Shown piece after piece: positions 1-10,900 of a stretch of DNA of 64,000 nucleotides. Every line of letters begins with the position of its first letter. Position 1 is the first letter of the stretch. This DNA comes from Neurospora tetrasperma FGSC 2508 (lineage: Eukaryota; Ascomycota; Sordariomycetes; Sordariales; Sordariaceae), in contig NW_009799103.1 in NCBI RefSeq assembly GCF_000213175.1, positions 3,187,896 to 3,251,895 of the forward strand, written 5' to 3'. The position numbers and the translations under genes were made by a program. A model generated the notes under the pieces. It did not search any database. It saw only the letters and a program-made list of their open reading frames with translations, and was not told the origin of the DNA.

Positions 1-877
1 GCTGGGGACAGTCCCGAGGCCAGGGAAGGAATGGAAACCTAGAGGACAGTGTCATCGCGGATAATGAAATTGTCCTAGGCTGGGGGTTTTGCGCCGGTAG
101 AATAGTGTCTTTAGTGTAACATTGTGTTTCTCAACAGAGAGAAGGAATCATCTCATCACCAACTTGGAGTCTAGTCTCAAGGTTCGATTGGTACTTCAAG
201 ATTAGTTACCTACGAGGTAAGATCAGGCAACGAAGAGGGTTGATTCTCGGCAATCCACGATTGAAAAGCAGAGCAGGATCCCTTTCATCTCGTCTGAACT
301 TAGTAGATCGCCCCTGGGTTCGGGGAGCTTGTAGTCCAATAAAAGATGAGAGTAAAGTACCGGAAACAGCACGGACGAAATGTCGAGATGAGACGAGACG
401 AGACGAGACGAGACGAGGGAGGCTCAAGTGCAGGATGCATACGTATTTGGGTTTTTGGCAATGGCAAATCAGGCGTGAAGCCAAACTGGTTGTTGGTGCA
501 TGTCAGCCCTACAGGCCGGCCGGGAAGCCCCGCACTTCCTTGTTGGATGATGCTCGTGCAGTAACACTCAAGAGGCATGGACGGTCCACTTATTTACGTC
601 CATCCGAATTGCCAGTCCGTTACGGACATAGGGATGGAGTCATGTAATCGCAACGCCATATGAGAGAGTTGGAGAGATAGACGGGCCATATGGTATACAA
701 GGTTTTATTTTGTTTGTATATATGATCATACCGGATCATACCCCCGGTGCAACACACCAGCCAGTGTCTATAGCCCCCATGCCCAGTTCTCCAAAAAATC
801 GCTCATAAAACTCGCTTTACAGTACATACAATACACACACAACCAAATCCTCCGGACCCCAACCATATATCGATAGC
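1..877. other. Intergenic and 3' flank of the carbonic anhydrase gene
   Basis: I recognise no gene here. The reading frames present have no family resemblance. The only structure seen is a short pentanucleotide array (GAGAC units) near 387-418. The last part, about 700-877, is probably the 3' untranslated region of the carbonic anhydrase gene on the minus strand. Confidence 0.5.
387..418. repeat. (GAGAC)n microsatellite
   Basis: Short tandem array with a 5-base unit, GAGAC, about five perfect copies with a degenerate first unit. It is intergenic and has no coding role that I can see. Confidence 0.8.
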
Positions 878-1726
878 TTAGTTGGTCAGGTTGTAGATCT
901 TTTGGATATCCTTGAGGATGGTCTTGAAGTCGACGTTGAGGTCCTTGAGCATGCCGTCGCGGAAGTTGAAGACCCAGCCGTGAATGATGGGGAAGCCGTT
1001 CTCGGCATACGACTGCTGGAGGGCGGCCGTCTTGACCACGTTGCGGCACTGCTCGTAGACGTTGAGCTCGACGAGGCGCTCGTAGCGGGCCTCCTCGTCG
1101 GCGATGGCGTCGAGCTCCTTCTCGTGCAGGCGGTAGACGTCGCGGATGTTGCGCAGCCAGGGGTTCATGAGGCCCAGGTCCTTGGGGGTCATGGCCGCCT
1201 TGACACCGCCGCAGCCGTAGTGGCCGCAGACGACAATGTGCTTGACCTGGAGGTGCTTGACGGCATACTCAATGACGCTCATAACGTTGAGGTCCGTGTT
1301 GCAGACCAGGTTGGCAATGTTGCGGTGCACAAAGGCGTCGCCGGGCTGCAGGCCCGTGATCTGCTCGGCGGGGATGCGCGAGTCGGAGCATCCGATCCAG
1401 AGATACTCGGGGTTCTGGCCGGCGGCGAGCTTCTTGAAGAAGTCGGGGTCCTTGGCGACCTGCTCGGCGGCCCAGGACTTGTTGTTCTCAAAGACCTTGT
1501 CGTGCGTCTCCTGGAGATACATGGTGATGTCCTTCTTGCTGCGGTCTTTATCGTCGGCGGTGTGGGAGCTGCAGAAGCGGCGCGGGGTAGCACTCGGGAG
1601 GATGGTGAGACGGAGGCGTGGCAGGGGAGTCGACGTCGTTCTCGGGACGGCGAGGCGTGATAGGGCTGATGATGCTTGCTTGGAGGAGTGAAGCAGGGGA
1701 GAAAGACCCAGACGTGTGCTAAGCAT
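878..1726 (-). CDS. Beta-class carbonic anhydrase, probably mitochondrial
   Basis: Single-exon gene of 282 aa. It catalyses reversible hydration of CO2 to bicarbonate. The beta-class zinc site is complete: Cys113, Asp115 and Arg117 in the motif WIGCSDSR, then His169 and Cys172 in CGHYGCGG. The first ~55 residues are Ser/Arg/Leu-rich with almost no acidic residues, and end in RRFCSS, typical of a cleaved mitochondrial presequence. The start chosen is the first Met, which retains this leader. A second in-frame Met at residue 69 (MYLQETHDK) would give a leaderless form that starts where cytosolic relatives do. In Sordaria macrospora the mitochondrial beta enzyme is called CAS2, and this is likely its counterpart. 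Family assignment is certain; location is inferred. Confidence 0.96.
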   Translation of the reverse strand: MLSTRLGLSPLLHSSKQASSALSRLAVPRTTSTPLPRLRLTILPSATPRRFCSSHTADDKDRSKKDITMYLQETHDKVFENNKSWAAEQVAKDPDFFKKLAAGQNPEYLWIGCSDSRIPAEQITGLQPGDAFVHRNIANLVCNTDLNVMSVIEYAVKHLQVKHIVVCGHYGCGGVKAAMTPKDLGLMNPWLRNIRDVYRLHEKELDAIADEEARYERLVELNVYEQCRNVVKTAALQQSYAENGFPIIHGWVFNFRDGMLKDLNVDFKTILKDIQKIYNLTN

Positions 1727-2928
1727 AGTTGAGGGTGGTGGGTTGTGGCCTGATGTGTGGATCGTGGATCGAGGGTCTGGATCTGCGCGACAAATTCTGT
1801 GTTACTGTTGCCCGAAGAGGAACCGAGATACCGTCATTGACTAACAGCCGATAGTGACCCTAACCCTGTCTACATACTCTGTTATCAGAGCCAAGGGTGG
1901 AGAAGCGAACGGTACCTAGGTACCTGTAGGATAAACGGGCGCCATGCTTGTCCTTCCTGTCAAGCAGAGTGTCGATGTCGAGTCTCTGGACAGCAGGGGA
2001 AAGTGCGAGATGGTGTTGCTTCAATCCGTCAGTTCATCATCAAGAAGGGGAGCCGAAGGAAGGACCTTGAGGACGGGTGAGGTTGCCCCTGCCGTGCCTC
2101 AGTGGGATTGGGCAATTCAGTTGCTTCAACGCACGCACCTGCTCGCTCAAGCGACTCGAAGCTGCACCCGAACCAATCCGTGTCATAGCATCGCGTATCG
2201 TCTCCAGGAAGCTGCGATCAAAATGGAAACCCTCTCGAGATACTCCCCGCTCACTGAGCCGCCAACTTGAGCTGAACTTTCCCAACTATCTTTTGACCAG
2301 ACCTCCCTTCTGTCACCCGCACTCGACATTCTTTCCGTTGTCATTCCACCCATAGCGCCGAGGTTACTCCTCCAGGGCCTTACCTAGGCAGGACAGGGTA
2401 ATGACGGACAACGATCATAGCGGCATCACCTTCCTTCGGCTGTCTATTTCAAATATGAAAACTCCCGCCCTTGCTAACTCCCGTCTCTTCCCTTGATCTC
2501 AGGCACATCGCTGTCGAGCGCTTGCAAGAAGGCTTCGACCATGCCCTCTGCCAACTGACAGTGGCTCTTGTACTCTCCACGGTCGTCCACTCCTGCCTCG
2601 CCTGTTCTGTGCACAGCTTAGTAGAAGGCATCATGGTGAAAAAGACCTCTAAACGCGCTTCACCGTTGGAGCTGGTACTGCGTCCGAGTGATTATATTTA
2701 TCAGCTCCCCGGCCCTCTTTCATAAGGCCGCACGAAAGCACAGAATCTAAAGTCTCTAGACGCCATCTTACCAATTAGCATTGAGAGCATCGATACACCG
2801 TTCTTGTCCAGAGCTCTCCAACACGAATTCGTTGCTCTCTCTTGACACTCTCAGCGTTCTCTCTCTTCTTCCTTCTCCTGCTTCTGATCCCTCGAGTCAT
2901 CACGCTTGTCATATTTTGATCTACAAGA
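1727..2928. other. Intergenic, upstream of carbonic anhydrase and zinc-finger genes
   Basis: This is the divergent spacer between the carbonic anhydrase gene (-) and the C2H2 gene (+). No reading frame here resembles a known protein. The stretch just before 2929 is pyrimidine-rich and is probably promoter and 5' leader of the zinc-finger gene. Confidence 0.5.
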
Positions 2929-2988
2929 GTAAGTCACATCGCCCTTCTTTTCCCTGCTACACCTGCTGACTATGAGGCATGGCCATAG
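2929..2988 (+). other. Probable 5'-UTR intron of the C2H2 gene
   Basis: A 60-bp segment begins GTAAGT and ends CATAG, with a GCTGAC branch-point-like motif 20 bases before the end. It has all the marks of the other introns in this window and lies just before the chosen ATG at 3002. If it is spliced, the upstream in-frame ATG at 2972 falls inside the intron, which supports 3002 as the true start. Confidence 0.6.
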
Positions 2989-3001
2989 GAAAACATCAAA
3001 A

Positions 3002-3535
3002 ATGTCCTCGTCAAGTGGCAACTCCGGGCCAGACAAGCCATTTATGTGCGGCATCTGCGACTTCTCCACTGAATCGGCACAAGAATTTTCACAGCACCGA
3101 GAGACTCATGGAGTCAAGCCTTTTATTTGCAAATACTGCAATGAACGATACGCAGAGGCTGACCACTTGGGACAGCATCTCGAGACGCACGCTGAAGAGA
3201 GGCCTTTCGAGTGCGTAAAGTGCAACAGGAATTTTGCAAACATGGAAGAGTTTGATGACCACATGCTAGACCATTCCGAGGGTTTGTTCGAATGCCCGAT
3301 ATGCAATGAGGAATTTCCAGATCAAGCCACCCGTGAGGACCATGATTGCGAGGGACTATATCCCATCCGGCAGACGTGGCAGTGCGAGAACTGTGACATG
3401 GAGTTCGAGGACGAAGACAGTCTGGAAGAACACATGGAACAATATATGGCCAGCTGGCGCACGTGCTTCAGATGCGGGGCACAGTTCCCCGATCGAGACA
3501 GCCTTGAAAGGCATGACCATGAGTGCTTGTACTAG
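3002..3535 (+). CDS. Small C2H2-type zinc finger protein
   Basis: Protein of 177 aa made almost wholly of tandem zinc fingers. After a short Ser/Gly leader come three good C2H2 fingers (CGICDFSTES..HRETH, CKYCNERYAE..HLETH, CVKCNRNFAN..HMLDH). Three degenerate ones follow: the fourth and sixth end in His-x-x-Cys or a similar C2HC arrangement, and the fifth has Tyr where the last His should be. Linkers such as THGVKPF and THAEERPF resemble the canonical TGEKPF linker. Likely a nucleic-acid-binding regulator, but no ortholog name is recognised. The start at 3002 is preferred over 2972 because the latter seems to lie in a 5'-UTR intron. The C-terminal half is strongly acidic, which suggests that the later fingers may bind protein rather than DNA. 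Confidence 0.85.
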   Translation: MSSSSGNSGPDKPFMCGICDFSTESAQEFSQHRETHGVKPFICKYCNERYAEADHLGQHLETHAEERPFECVKCNRNFANMEEFDDHMLDHSEGLFECPICNEEFPDQATREDHDCEGLYPIRQTWQCENCDMEFEDEDSLEEHMEQYMASWRTCFRCGAQFPDRDSLERHDHECLY

Positions 3536-4129
3536 TCACCGGGACATCCAGCCCAGACCGTTGAATAGGCGGTTCGAGTGGCCATAAACTTCACCGCCAG
3601 AAGCACCTTGCCTGCCAAACCTCATGACATTCGTGACTCGGACTCTGCCCGTTCGACACCAGGTAAGTGTTTAATCCAGTCGGTCATCTAGGCATGGGAG
3701 TATAATCCCGCCGCTCCAAGCTTCTTGTACATGGATCTCGCTGACAATCGCCTACGGAGAATACATATGTTCCCTCCGACGGCCGTCCCAAAGGCCCCAA
3801 AGGTCTGCCTGTATCTTCGATGTTATTCACACCTGTTGTTGGGGATAACGAAAAGCGTTGAGCCGTCGTGATTGGGGTGTGAGGTGCGCCAGCGAGGATC
3901 GCGAAAGATATGAAAGCAATGGAGAGATAGCCATGGATGTTGGCGAATCCGAAGAAAAACATGCAACGGAAACTCGGGAATGAAGGAGAGTTATCACAGC
4001 GATGATTATCTTGGGTACGGTATCAGCAGTCATTAGTACCTTGTCTCATTTTTATCCATTAGTCTCAAACCAGCCAGGCAGCTTAATCACAATTTCTTTC
4101 CCTTGCTTTTGATAACCAAGCCCCATTGC
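3536..4129. other. Short intergenic spacer
   Basis: This is the convergent spacer between the zinc-finger gene (+) and the DUF3176 gene (-). Nothing is recognised beyond likely 3' untranslated sequence of both. Confidence 0.5.
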
Positions 4130-6848
4130 TCAAAATTGCCCGCCGCCATTACTGGCATGAACAGGTGAGCCCCTCACTTTCAGCTTCTCCCTCCCTGCTC
4201 CTCCGAATAAGCTAAACCTCATCTTTCTCCTCCCAGACAGTGCCGTTGAAGCAGGCACCGTTGTCGATATCGGCATTGGCTTCGCCTTGGACATTGGCAT
4301 AGGCAGCGGCGTAAACCCAGCGGCCGCAGCGGCAGCAGCAGGGAAGCTCAAGTTCTCGGCCGGGCCATTGCCAAACGCTTGATGTCCCCCGCATCCCTCT
4401 CCGCCTCCCTCTTTATCATACGAAGGCAGCACCTGATGATCATGATGACGGAACCGTTCCAGTCCTAATCCCAGTCCCAGTCCCTTTGGCACACGCAACC
4501 CCATCCCCGCAGATCCAGACCCAGACCCGGACCCAGATCCATGGGAGCCTGAGTTCGAGCCCGCACTTGAATCAACCACAAACCCTTGTACCAACCCATA
4601 ATTCCCCCCTCCGCCCGTCGCACCACTACTCCTCTCCAGTTTCAGGATGGTCTTCTTCGCCCGTTCCCCCAACGCTGCGCTCGTCATGATGCCCCCTTGT
4701 CCCATCATGGCGCCGCCCAAGCTACTCCTCGCCTGCCCATCCAAAGCCGTCATGCCCGGTAGCGCAGAAGTCTTGAAGATCTGGATCCCTTCCATGCGCG
4801 TCTTGACGATGATGGTGGTGAGGAAAATGGCAGATAAGAGAACTTGCACGAGTAGAAAGGCGAGCCAGGACCAGTTGATGCGGACGAGCGTCACGGCGGA
4901 GCGGTTGCTGTCGAAGGGTTCGCCGGGGTTGTTGCGGTGGGGTTGGGGGGGCAGGTAAGTGATGAGGAGTTGGGTGAGGGAGGGGGTGAAGAGGGTTAGG
5001 AAGGTGATGAGGGATGCGAGGATGCCTAGGGGGCTGGTTGTTTTTGGGGGGTTTGTTAGTGGGAATAGGGAGAAAGAAGGGGGAGAAAGAAGGGGGAGGG
5101 GGGAAAACGTACCCTCCTTGAAAACCAAGTAGTCTCCAGCAGTGGTGAAGTCCCCGTGATGCCTGATCGATGGCTTCAAAGTCGCTTGCGGGGCGGGAAA
5201 CGGTCTGTCGTCCGCCGGTATAACGGAGCCAACGTAGCTGGCCGAGGCCTTCGATGACGGGGATCATGTAGCAGGCTGTGGCGAGGGTGGTCATGAAGGA
5301 GAGGAAGACGTTGAGGTTGAGACCGCCTGGCCAGGTGGATGGTGGAGGTTTGTGGTCGTAGATGCTTAGGACTAGGCCGATGACTTGATGAATTGAAGTG
5401 TTAGCTGGCTTCCTGTCTTGTGATTGGACTGTTTGTGTTTTGCAGGACTTGTGTGTCTGATACTTGATTGAAACAGGAAAGAGAGAGGGGTGAGAAAGGG
5501 GGGTTGATATGAGAATGAGGAAGAAGAAAGAGAAAAAGAAGAAGAAGAAGAAGAAGAAGAAGAAGAAGAAAAAAGGCAACATACCAACAATACACAACAA
5601 TCCTCCCAACACCCCCAGCCCCTCAAGCCACCACCCAAGCATACTCTGCTTACTCTGCACCAACGTCTCCGTCGAGTCAAAGTGGAAGTACGACAAATGT
5701 TGCTCGCTCCTGTTCATCCCACCACCGACAACACCAGGAGTAAGAGCACTAGGAGACCCGCTGCCGCCGCCGCCGCCGCCGCTGCCATGAGTCGGCAGCC
5801 CTCTGACTGATATTGAATCCGTCGCATCAATCGATACTTCACTCATCTCCGTTCCTCGTCTTCCCCTTCCTCCTCCCCTCCCCCGTTTCGTGTCGGTCCT
5901 CTCCACCAGCATTAGTTTCCTCATCCCGCCCTTGCCACCGCCCCTGCCGCCTTTTTCCTTGAAGCTTCCCGTCCCAGGGCCCCCTCTACCAGTAGTGCTA
6001 CGCGGTGTCGTCGCCATGCCTCCTCCTGTCTCCTTCTCGTACATGATGTAATCATCTTGATCCAAATCATGAGGATCATCACTACTGTCGTGGTCATGAT
6101 CATGGTAGTCATGATGGTCATCCCTGTGGTGGCCGTGATGGTGGTGGTGGTGATAGTCCCCTTCCACTTCTGCGGTTTCTGGCAGTGGCGAGAATGGCGA
6201 GTGCCCTGGATGATGATGATGATGATGATGGTCTCGTGAGTGTGGTAGCCCGTAGCTGGGCTTCCATGAGCGGGAGTACTGGTTCACGTAGTTGGTGCTG
6301 TCGCGGGAGGCTGAGCGGCTTGTTGTTCCTGGCTCTCCAGATGCGTTGCGGGAGGACCCTGAGCCATGGGTTTGGTGGTCGGTGGCCTGCTGATTGCTCG
6401 CTGGCGTCGATGTGGTGGTGGCGGTGATGTTATTGGTGACGTTGACGTTAGATAAGAACGGGTTCTTGTTGGTGCTTCTGGCTGGGCTTTTCGGGGGGAT
6501 GAGTGGTGCATCAAAAGGCCCGGGGTGTTGAAGGACCGGAGGAGGAGTGTTGAGTTGGTGGTGATGATCGTCTCCGGTCCCGGTCTGCCGATCGCCGCTG
6601 ACATGGACTGGGCCTCCCGAAGGTGGACTTCCTCCTCCTCCCCCGTAGAGTGCGGCGTAGACAGCCCTACTGGCGGCATTGCCTTCTTCATCGTCTTGCT
6701 CGACTGCCGTATAGGACGATTTTGAACTTCTCGAACTTTCAGTATGCCGCTGCTCGTCATCCTCATCATGGTCTCCAACCTCATTGTGTGTTACATGATC
6801 CTCCTCCTCATCATCATGATTCCCATGAAGGGACTCGTAGCGGGCCAT
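4130..6848 (-). CDS. DUF3176-family membrane protein, short form
   Basis: Three exons fit (6848-5585, 5383-5113, 5033-4130), giving 812 aa. Intron 1 has donor GTATGT and a GCTAAC branch point. Intron 2 has donor GTACGT and acceptor CAACCAG. The N-terminal ~400 residues look disordered, with acidic, Gly-rich and His/Asp-rich tracts. Family resemblance begins at WWLEGLGVLGGLLC and runs through LSIYDHKPPP, the second membrane segment, SDFEAIDQASRG and ILASLITFLTLFTPSLTQ, as in fungal DUF3176 (PF11374) proteins. After only ~25 residues comes the last membrane segment and the motif GIQIFKTSALPGM usually found at the family's C-terminal end. The large extracytoplasmic region normally between them seems to be absent. 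A Gly/Ser-rich tail follows. The family function is unknown. Confidence 0.82.
5531..5575. repeat. (GAA)n microsatellite in intron 1 of the DUF3176 gene
   Basis: A run of GAA triplets (TTC on the coding strand) with flanking A-rich sequence, wholly inside the intron 5384-5584. On the coding strand it forms a long pyrimidine tract just after the donor site. Read through without splicing it would encode poly-Phe, which is a reason to accept the intron. Confidence 0.9.
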
Positions 6849-7956
6849 TGTTTCGAGTCCAGTGGTATCTCTTCTTCCCCTCTCTCCGTCTATGGCTTGA
6901 TGAAGTCCTGTTCCCCTTCAACACGACGCTGATGAAACGAGTGTAAGGAACAAAGAGACGGATGGACAGGCAGAAAGAGAAGAATAGTGGGCACCTATGC
7001 TATGGAAAAACAATGGAACATGGAATGGAAGATATGGAACCTCCCCAAACTGGACTTGCCATGGGGGGTGGGGTGGAGAAAAAGGGGAAAGCGAAAGAAA
7101 AGTTCAACAAAATGCCGGGATTCATGACGCGTCACGGATTGGATAATGACTGATGATTGATGAGAAGGGGGAGGGGGTACAACGGGGAACAGGAAGGGCG
7201 AGGCCGCCACTGCCGCAAAATACGCGAACCGAACGACTATCCTAATTTCCGCTCATCATCGGCAACCTGGTTAAGCGAGACACTTGACTCCATCGTGAAT
7301 ATCGGATGTCCGGATTCAGCCCAACGTTTTTGCTTTTTTAACCTAACCCATTTCGCTGGCGTCGCAATGTATACACTACTATCCATGATGTGAAACACAT
7401 CACTTGGCTAATCATGGGGAAGGAGGTGATCATTTTGTAGACGGACTAAGTATAGAGCGTACGATATGCGACGGGACCAACACTAGGCGAGTCATCGCCA
7501 GGCATGTTTTGGACTGCGGAAGCCCAGATCTGATCTAGCATGGAAGAGCCTGTAACTCACTCCCAAAACTCCGGCTTCAACAACTTTGTTGCAGGCTTCA
7601 TATGTTCGGTTTGTTGTTGGCCTAGATAGAAAAGTAGCCATGCGAGTCTGAAGGGTTAGGGTCAAAGCCAAGGCGGACAACCCGATCATCTACTGGTAGA
7701 CTACCCCTTTTTAAGCCTTCTGGGGTTGAGCAGCTCGGCTTCTTGGCACAATCATGGTTGAGAAACCCTCCGACGGACAGGGCGAATAAAAGAATGAATC
7801 TTGTCCTCATGTGTCATGGTCGTCCGGCATCTAGAAATAATTGGGTTTCACGTCAATGATTGAAGTCCTCACCTCGACGCCGTACACCGAGCAAATCTAA
7901 TGATCATCGAGCGGAAACACACTAGCGGACTTCAGACTTGGGCTTGTCCTTGCCCA
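6849..7956. other. Intergenic, upstream of DUF3176 gene and downstream of MSH6
   Basis: This spacer lies between the start of the DUF3176 gene and the stop of MSH6, both on the minus strand. I see no gene. The part near 6849-7200 is likely promoter and leader of the DUF3176 gene. Confidence 0.5.
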
Positions 7957-10900
7957 TCAAAGAGCCTCAATAGCCCGCAAAAGCACTTCCACTCCCCTGT
8001 CGCCAACTTCTCGCTCCTTCCCAATCTCGCTCCTTAGAAGACTGGCCACATCACTCAGCACTCCGAGCGGAATATAGCAGCCTGTCTTCGCTCTGTCCAG
8101 ACTCTCCTTCAGCCGGCTCGTATGCTCCCACTCCTTCGCAGCGACCTCGGATCTTCGGATCACCTTGTCGGGAATACCACACATGGCTGCGCAATGCATG
8201 CCAAAGGAGCCCTCTGCAACGCCGTCTTCGAGCTTGTACAGAAATGTTATTCTCTTGTTTTCCTCGTCCACTGCGATCTGCATTCTCCTAGCACGGATCT
8301 CGGGATGATTCTCGAACTCGGTAGCAAGACTGTGATAATGCGTGGCGAAGAAACCGACGCAACCAATGTGTGATGCGACATGGTGCAGAACTGCCTGGGC
8401 AACTGCGACACCATCGTATGATGATGTACCACGTCCGAGCTCATCAAGAATAACGAGTGAACGGGGTGTGGCCTCTGACAGGATCTTCTTTGTCTCTGAC
8501 AGCTCGACGAAGAACGTGGATTGCGCAGCAAAGATATTGTCGTTTGCGCCCAGACGGGACATGATCCGGTCAACGGGGGTCAGACGAGCGGACACAGCCG
8601 GGACATAACAACCAATCTGGGCCATGATCACGGCAATGCAGGACTGCGCACGGAAGGCGTTAGCAGATGAAGAGCATTAGAAGAGGTGGATGCCTCCACG
8701 GCCAAGGCAGGCACTTACCATTCGAAGAATCGTGGACTTGCCAGCAGCGTTCGCGCCGGTAAGAAGGCTAATGTTCGCCTCATCACCACCCAGCTTGATG
8801 TCATTCGGGATGAAGTCGTCAACGGTGTTGAGCATGCAGGGATGGCGTAGTTCGTTGAACTCGACAACGGTCCGCTCGTCATTTACAAACAATGGGCGGC
8901 AGCAAGGCTGACCAAGCGCCGCCGAAGCTTTGGCCAGACTGATGAGACAATCTAGTTGTGAAATGATGCGAATTGCCTGCAACCATGTCTCGTAATCGAG
9001 GTCGAAGCGCTTGAAGAATCGCGAGGCGACTTCTTTGACGATCTGAGAATGTGTTTCTTCCGCTTCCTGGAGCTCACGAACAAGGTCCTGAAGCTCCTTG
9101 AAATAGTACCGCTTGACCGCCGATGTTGCAGACATTTGGCGCCATTTGGGAGGAACCTTGACTGTTTTGGGGACTTCGATCTGGTAGACCTCCTTGCCGA
9201 CGTCGGTGAACTTTGCGGTTTTGCATCGTAGAGCAGTCTTTTGCCTTTCAAGCAGCTCCTGCAACTCTCCTTTAATCCGGTCCAGTTCTGCTTGGCTGCG
9301 GTCAAAGTCTTCTTCTATACCTGGCTCAGGAATCAGAAGCTTGTCATCACGGGCTCTCTTCCGGTCGAAGGCGGTCTTCCAGTATCCTAAGGGTTCCTTG
9401 AGGTCAGGCATTGAAGCAATGAGACGATCAACCAGCCCATTGCCACCACCATAGGACTCCAGGAGTTCCATAGTACGGTCGATCTGTTCGAATCCTTCCA
9501 AGACCTTGACAAAGTCCTCGGGTCGGCAAGCCCCAGCATGGATCCGGGATATCAACCGCTCCAAGTCCGGCATTTTGCTCATCTGAGACGAGAATTGCTC
9601 CCGAAGGCTGTGGTCGTCATTGAGCATATCAACGGCATCCAGTCTCTCGTTGAGCTTCTGTATGTTGCAGAGAGGGTGGCAGACCCATTGCCTGAAGAGT
9701 CGCTTTCCGAAGGGAGTTATGCACCTGTTCAGCAGATGGAATAAGGTTCCTTCAGGGCCGCCATTGGCTGTATTGGCAAAGATTTCCAAGTTGATAAGAG
9801 ACTGGCCGTCAAGAATAAGTGTGCCGTTCCGATGAATAGGGTTGTACCAGGCAAAGTTGCCCTGGGAGAGCAAGTTACGCTCCAACTTGAGCATGCGCAG
9901 ATACTGAGTCAGAGCACCGAGTGCGGACATCAAGAGGTCTTTGTCGCGAGCCTCCTTGAGCTTCGCAGGCCAGACCTCCTCCTGACCTTCGCCAGACACA
10001 AAGTAGCCGCTACAGTCAAATTCACGCCTCGCAACGTCAGCGTCCCAAAACTCGGTTCCCGGCTTGAGATAGTTCCAAATGGTGGTGGGACTCGTGTTGT
10101 TCTTGAGAATCCGCAAAGCCTTGGTAGACAGATGCGATTTCTCCAAGATCAATTCCCGTGGGGAGGTCTGGGCTACGAAGGTCTCAAACTTGGTCAGGTC
10201 GACATCGTCCTCAAACTCTGAGATGAAGAACTGTCCAGTAGCAGCGTCTACAAAGGCTATGCCAAATGCAGGCTTATCATCCACGACGGACTCTTTGATG
10301 GCTGCACAGTAGACGGCATTGTCGTCTTGAAGCATGCTACCGTCCACCAAGGTGCCGCCTGTAAGGATGCAAGTAAGCTCGCGGCGGATGATCTTGTCCG
10401 CCTTCTTAGCCTTGGTGTCACGTTCCCGCATCTCTTTGCCCAGCGCAGACTCCATTTGGTCGACCCGGGCAACCTTGTACCCTTTGGCCACAAATTGGTT
10501 GACCCACATGTCTAGCGAACTCTCGGGAACGCCAACCATGCGCATGTTGACACGATCAGTGAGCTTGAGGTCAAAGAGCTGATGTCCGATGGTGGCATCG
10601 TTCTCATAGAGTTCGTAAAACTTTCCCTTTTTGAAGAAGACCACTGTGTCCCATAAGTTCTTCTTGATCTCCCAATACTGCGTCTCAAACGGCGAAAACT
10701 GTCTCCAGGCAGATGGGGGCACATAGACGGAGCCAGGATCGTAATCGGGATGTCCTGGTCGATTCCTGTTTGCATCTTGGATATCGGCCAACCACGGGTA
10801 TCTCTCTTCAGGCTCTCTTGTGTGTGCCTTTGGCTTTGGCTTGGTGGCTGATGGTGTTTGTGCGGAACGAGGAGTGGCCGATCGAGGTTCGGTTGGTTCA

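Noticed and set aside
902-1660. A 252-aa frame on the plus strand opposite carbonic anhydrase
   Set aside because: It is the antisense shadow of the GC-rich carbonic anhydrase gene and is Val/Leu/Ala-rich without family resemblance.
5401-5595. Poly-Phe and poly-Ser reading frames across the GAA/TTC tract
   Set aside because: They arise from the microsatellite inside an intron of the DUF3176 gene.
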